Source of the DNA: JBDTNL01 sp039933785
Lineage (GTDB): Bacteria > Acidobacteriota > Thermoanaerobaculia > Multivoradales > JAGPDF01
DNA: 64,000 bases
Reading direction: 5' to 3'
Assembly (NCBI GenBank): GCA_039933785.1
Contig: JBDTNL010000012.1
Location: 6,625 to 70,624, forward strand
Shown: positions 63,766-64,000 of the stretch, piece after piece
Numbering within the stretch: the first letter of the stretch is position 1
How the letters are laid out: every line of letters begins with the position of its first letter
Program-made: the position numbers and the translations under genes
Notes under the pieces: generated by a model
Told to the model about the DNA's origin: nothing
Databases searched by the model: none
What the model saw: only the letters and a program-made list of their open reading frames with translations

Positions 63766-64000
63766 ATGTCCTCGCCCGATCAATCCGCGCGCGCCGACTC
63801 GCCCGAGCTCACCGCCATCGTGGTGGTGGGCTCGCGCCGCGAATACGCCGGCGTCTGTTTGCGCACGCTACTCGATCAGGGCCTCGGTGATCGGCTGGAG
63901 ATCGTGCTCGTCGATGTCGCGCTTCTCGGTGCGGAGCCCGTCGCAGGTTCGGAGGCGCCGCAGGTTCGTCGCCTTCCCCTTCCCGAGGGCACGCTGTTCG
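63766..64000 (+). CDS. glycosyltransferase family 2-like protein (3' partial)
   Basis: The first 78 residues of a gene cut by the window edge. After SPELTAIVVVGSRREYAGVCLRTLLDQ comes LEIVLVDVALLG, the beta-alpha-beta opening of a GT-A glycosyltransferase (compare VSVVIP...R..YL..CL.SLL.Q). The usual Asp-Gly-Ser is not in view. The start is an ATG directly behind a long hairpin, with TAGGAT seven bases upstream. The family is probable, the substrate unknown. Confidence 0.6.
   Translation, partial: MSSPDQSARADSPELTAIVVVGSRREYAGVCLRTLLDQGLGDRLEIVLVDVALLGAEPVAGSEAPQVRRLPLPEGTLF

Overview
This is a gene-dense, GC-rich bacterial chromosome segment with no insertion sequence, phage gene, CRISPR array or rRNA. 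The gene set suggests an Acidobacteriota member, perhaps Thermoanaerobaculia-like. It includes a TonB-dependent receptor with a carboxypeptidase-regulatory N-domain, Ser/Thr kinases with TolB-like and TPR parts, M28, M48 and M49-like peptidases, DUF4097 and YXWGXW proteins, a LolA-like protein, and several sigma/anti-sigma pairs. The phylum is inferred from gene content only; no marker gene was compared. The longest gap between genes is about 270 bases (36755-37025).

Layout. 2-3615: 3' end of an NHLP-type (nitrile-hydratase-leader RiPP) exporter, coupled to an unknown protein. 3616-7314: FHA protein, divergent from a TonB-dependent receptor. 7333-12454: PPK2, then small membrane proteins (DUF4870, DUF4190, DUF2752, YidD), a PDZ/GAF/GGDEF diguanylate cyclase and a DUF971 protein. 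12499-17008: a cyclophilin, facing a minus-strand unit gap-pgk-tpiA-secG-tRNA-Leu(GAG) that ends in a clear terminator, followed by a cold-shock gene. 17088-21931: tsaD, an AidB-like acyl-CoA dehydrogenase, lepA. 22058-25771: ECF sigma, zinc-finger anti-sigma with a HEAT-like tail, a DUF4097 solenoid with exact 18-residue periodicity, and a secreted or anchored protein behind a good sigma-54-type promoter and ahead of a textbook terminator. 25815-31814 (minus): sigma factor, zinc-finger membrane protein, M48/TPR peptidase, membrane M28 peptidase.

31946-36754: LolA-like protein, small lipoprotein, aminotransferase, DinB-like protein, and a NYN-LOTUS protein with a disordered acidic/arginine-rich N-terminus. 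37026-43664: OPT transporter, small membrane protein, Ser/Thr kinase with TolB-like and TPR parts, orphan nucleotidyltransferase, orphan ExbD, UbiX, CDGSH protein. 43672-53457: NCS2-type permease, hybrid histidine kinase, chorismate mutase/prephenate dehydrogenase fusion, YfhO-like membrane protein, fused alpha/beta 2-oxoacid dehydrogenase E1. 53454-61812 (minus): a three-gene ABC-2 exporter, a 1363-residue secreted multi-repeat protein behind a palindromic site, and an M49-like metallopeptidase with an HExxH motif. 61868-64000: ECF sigma with a tiny putative anti-sigma, a secreted unknown, a YXWGXW protein, and the start of a GT2-like gene.

Two genome-scale patterns stand out. Many start codons lack a Shine-Dalgarno sequence but have a TANNNT hexamer 6-10 bases upstream, suggesting widespread leaderless or very short-leader transcripts. 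Convergent genes are packed with almost no space, sometimes sharing one CTAG as both stop codons.
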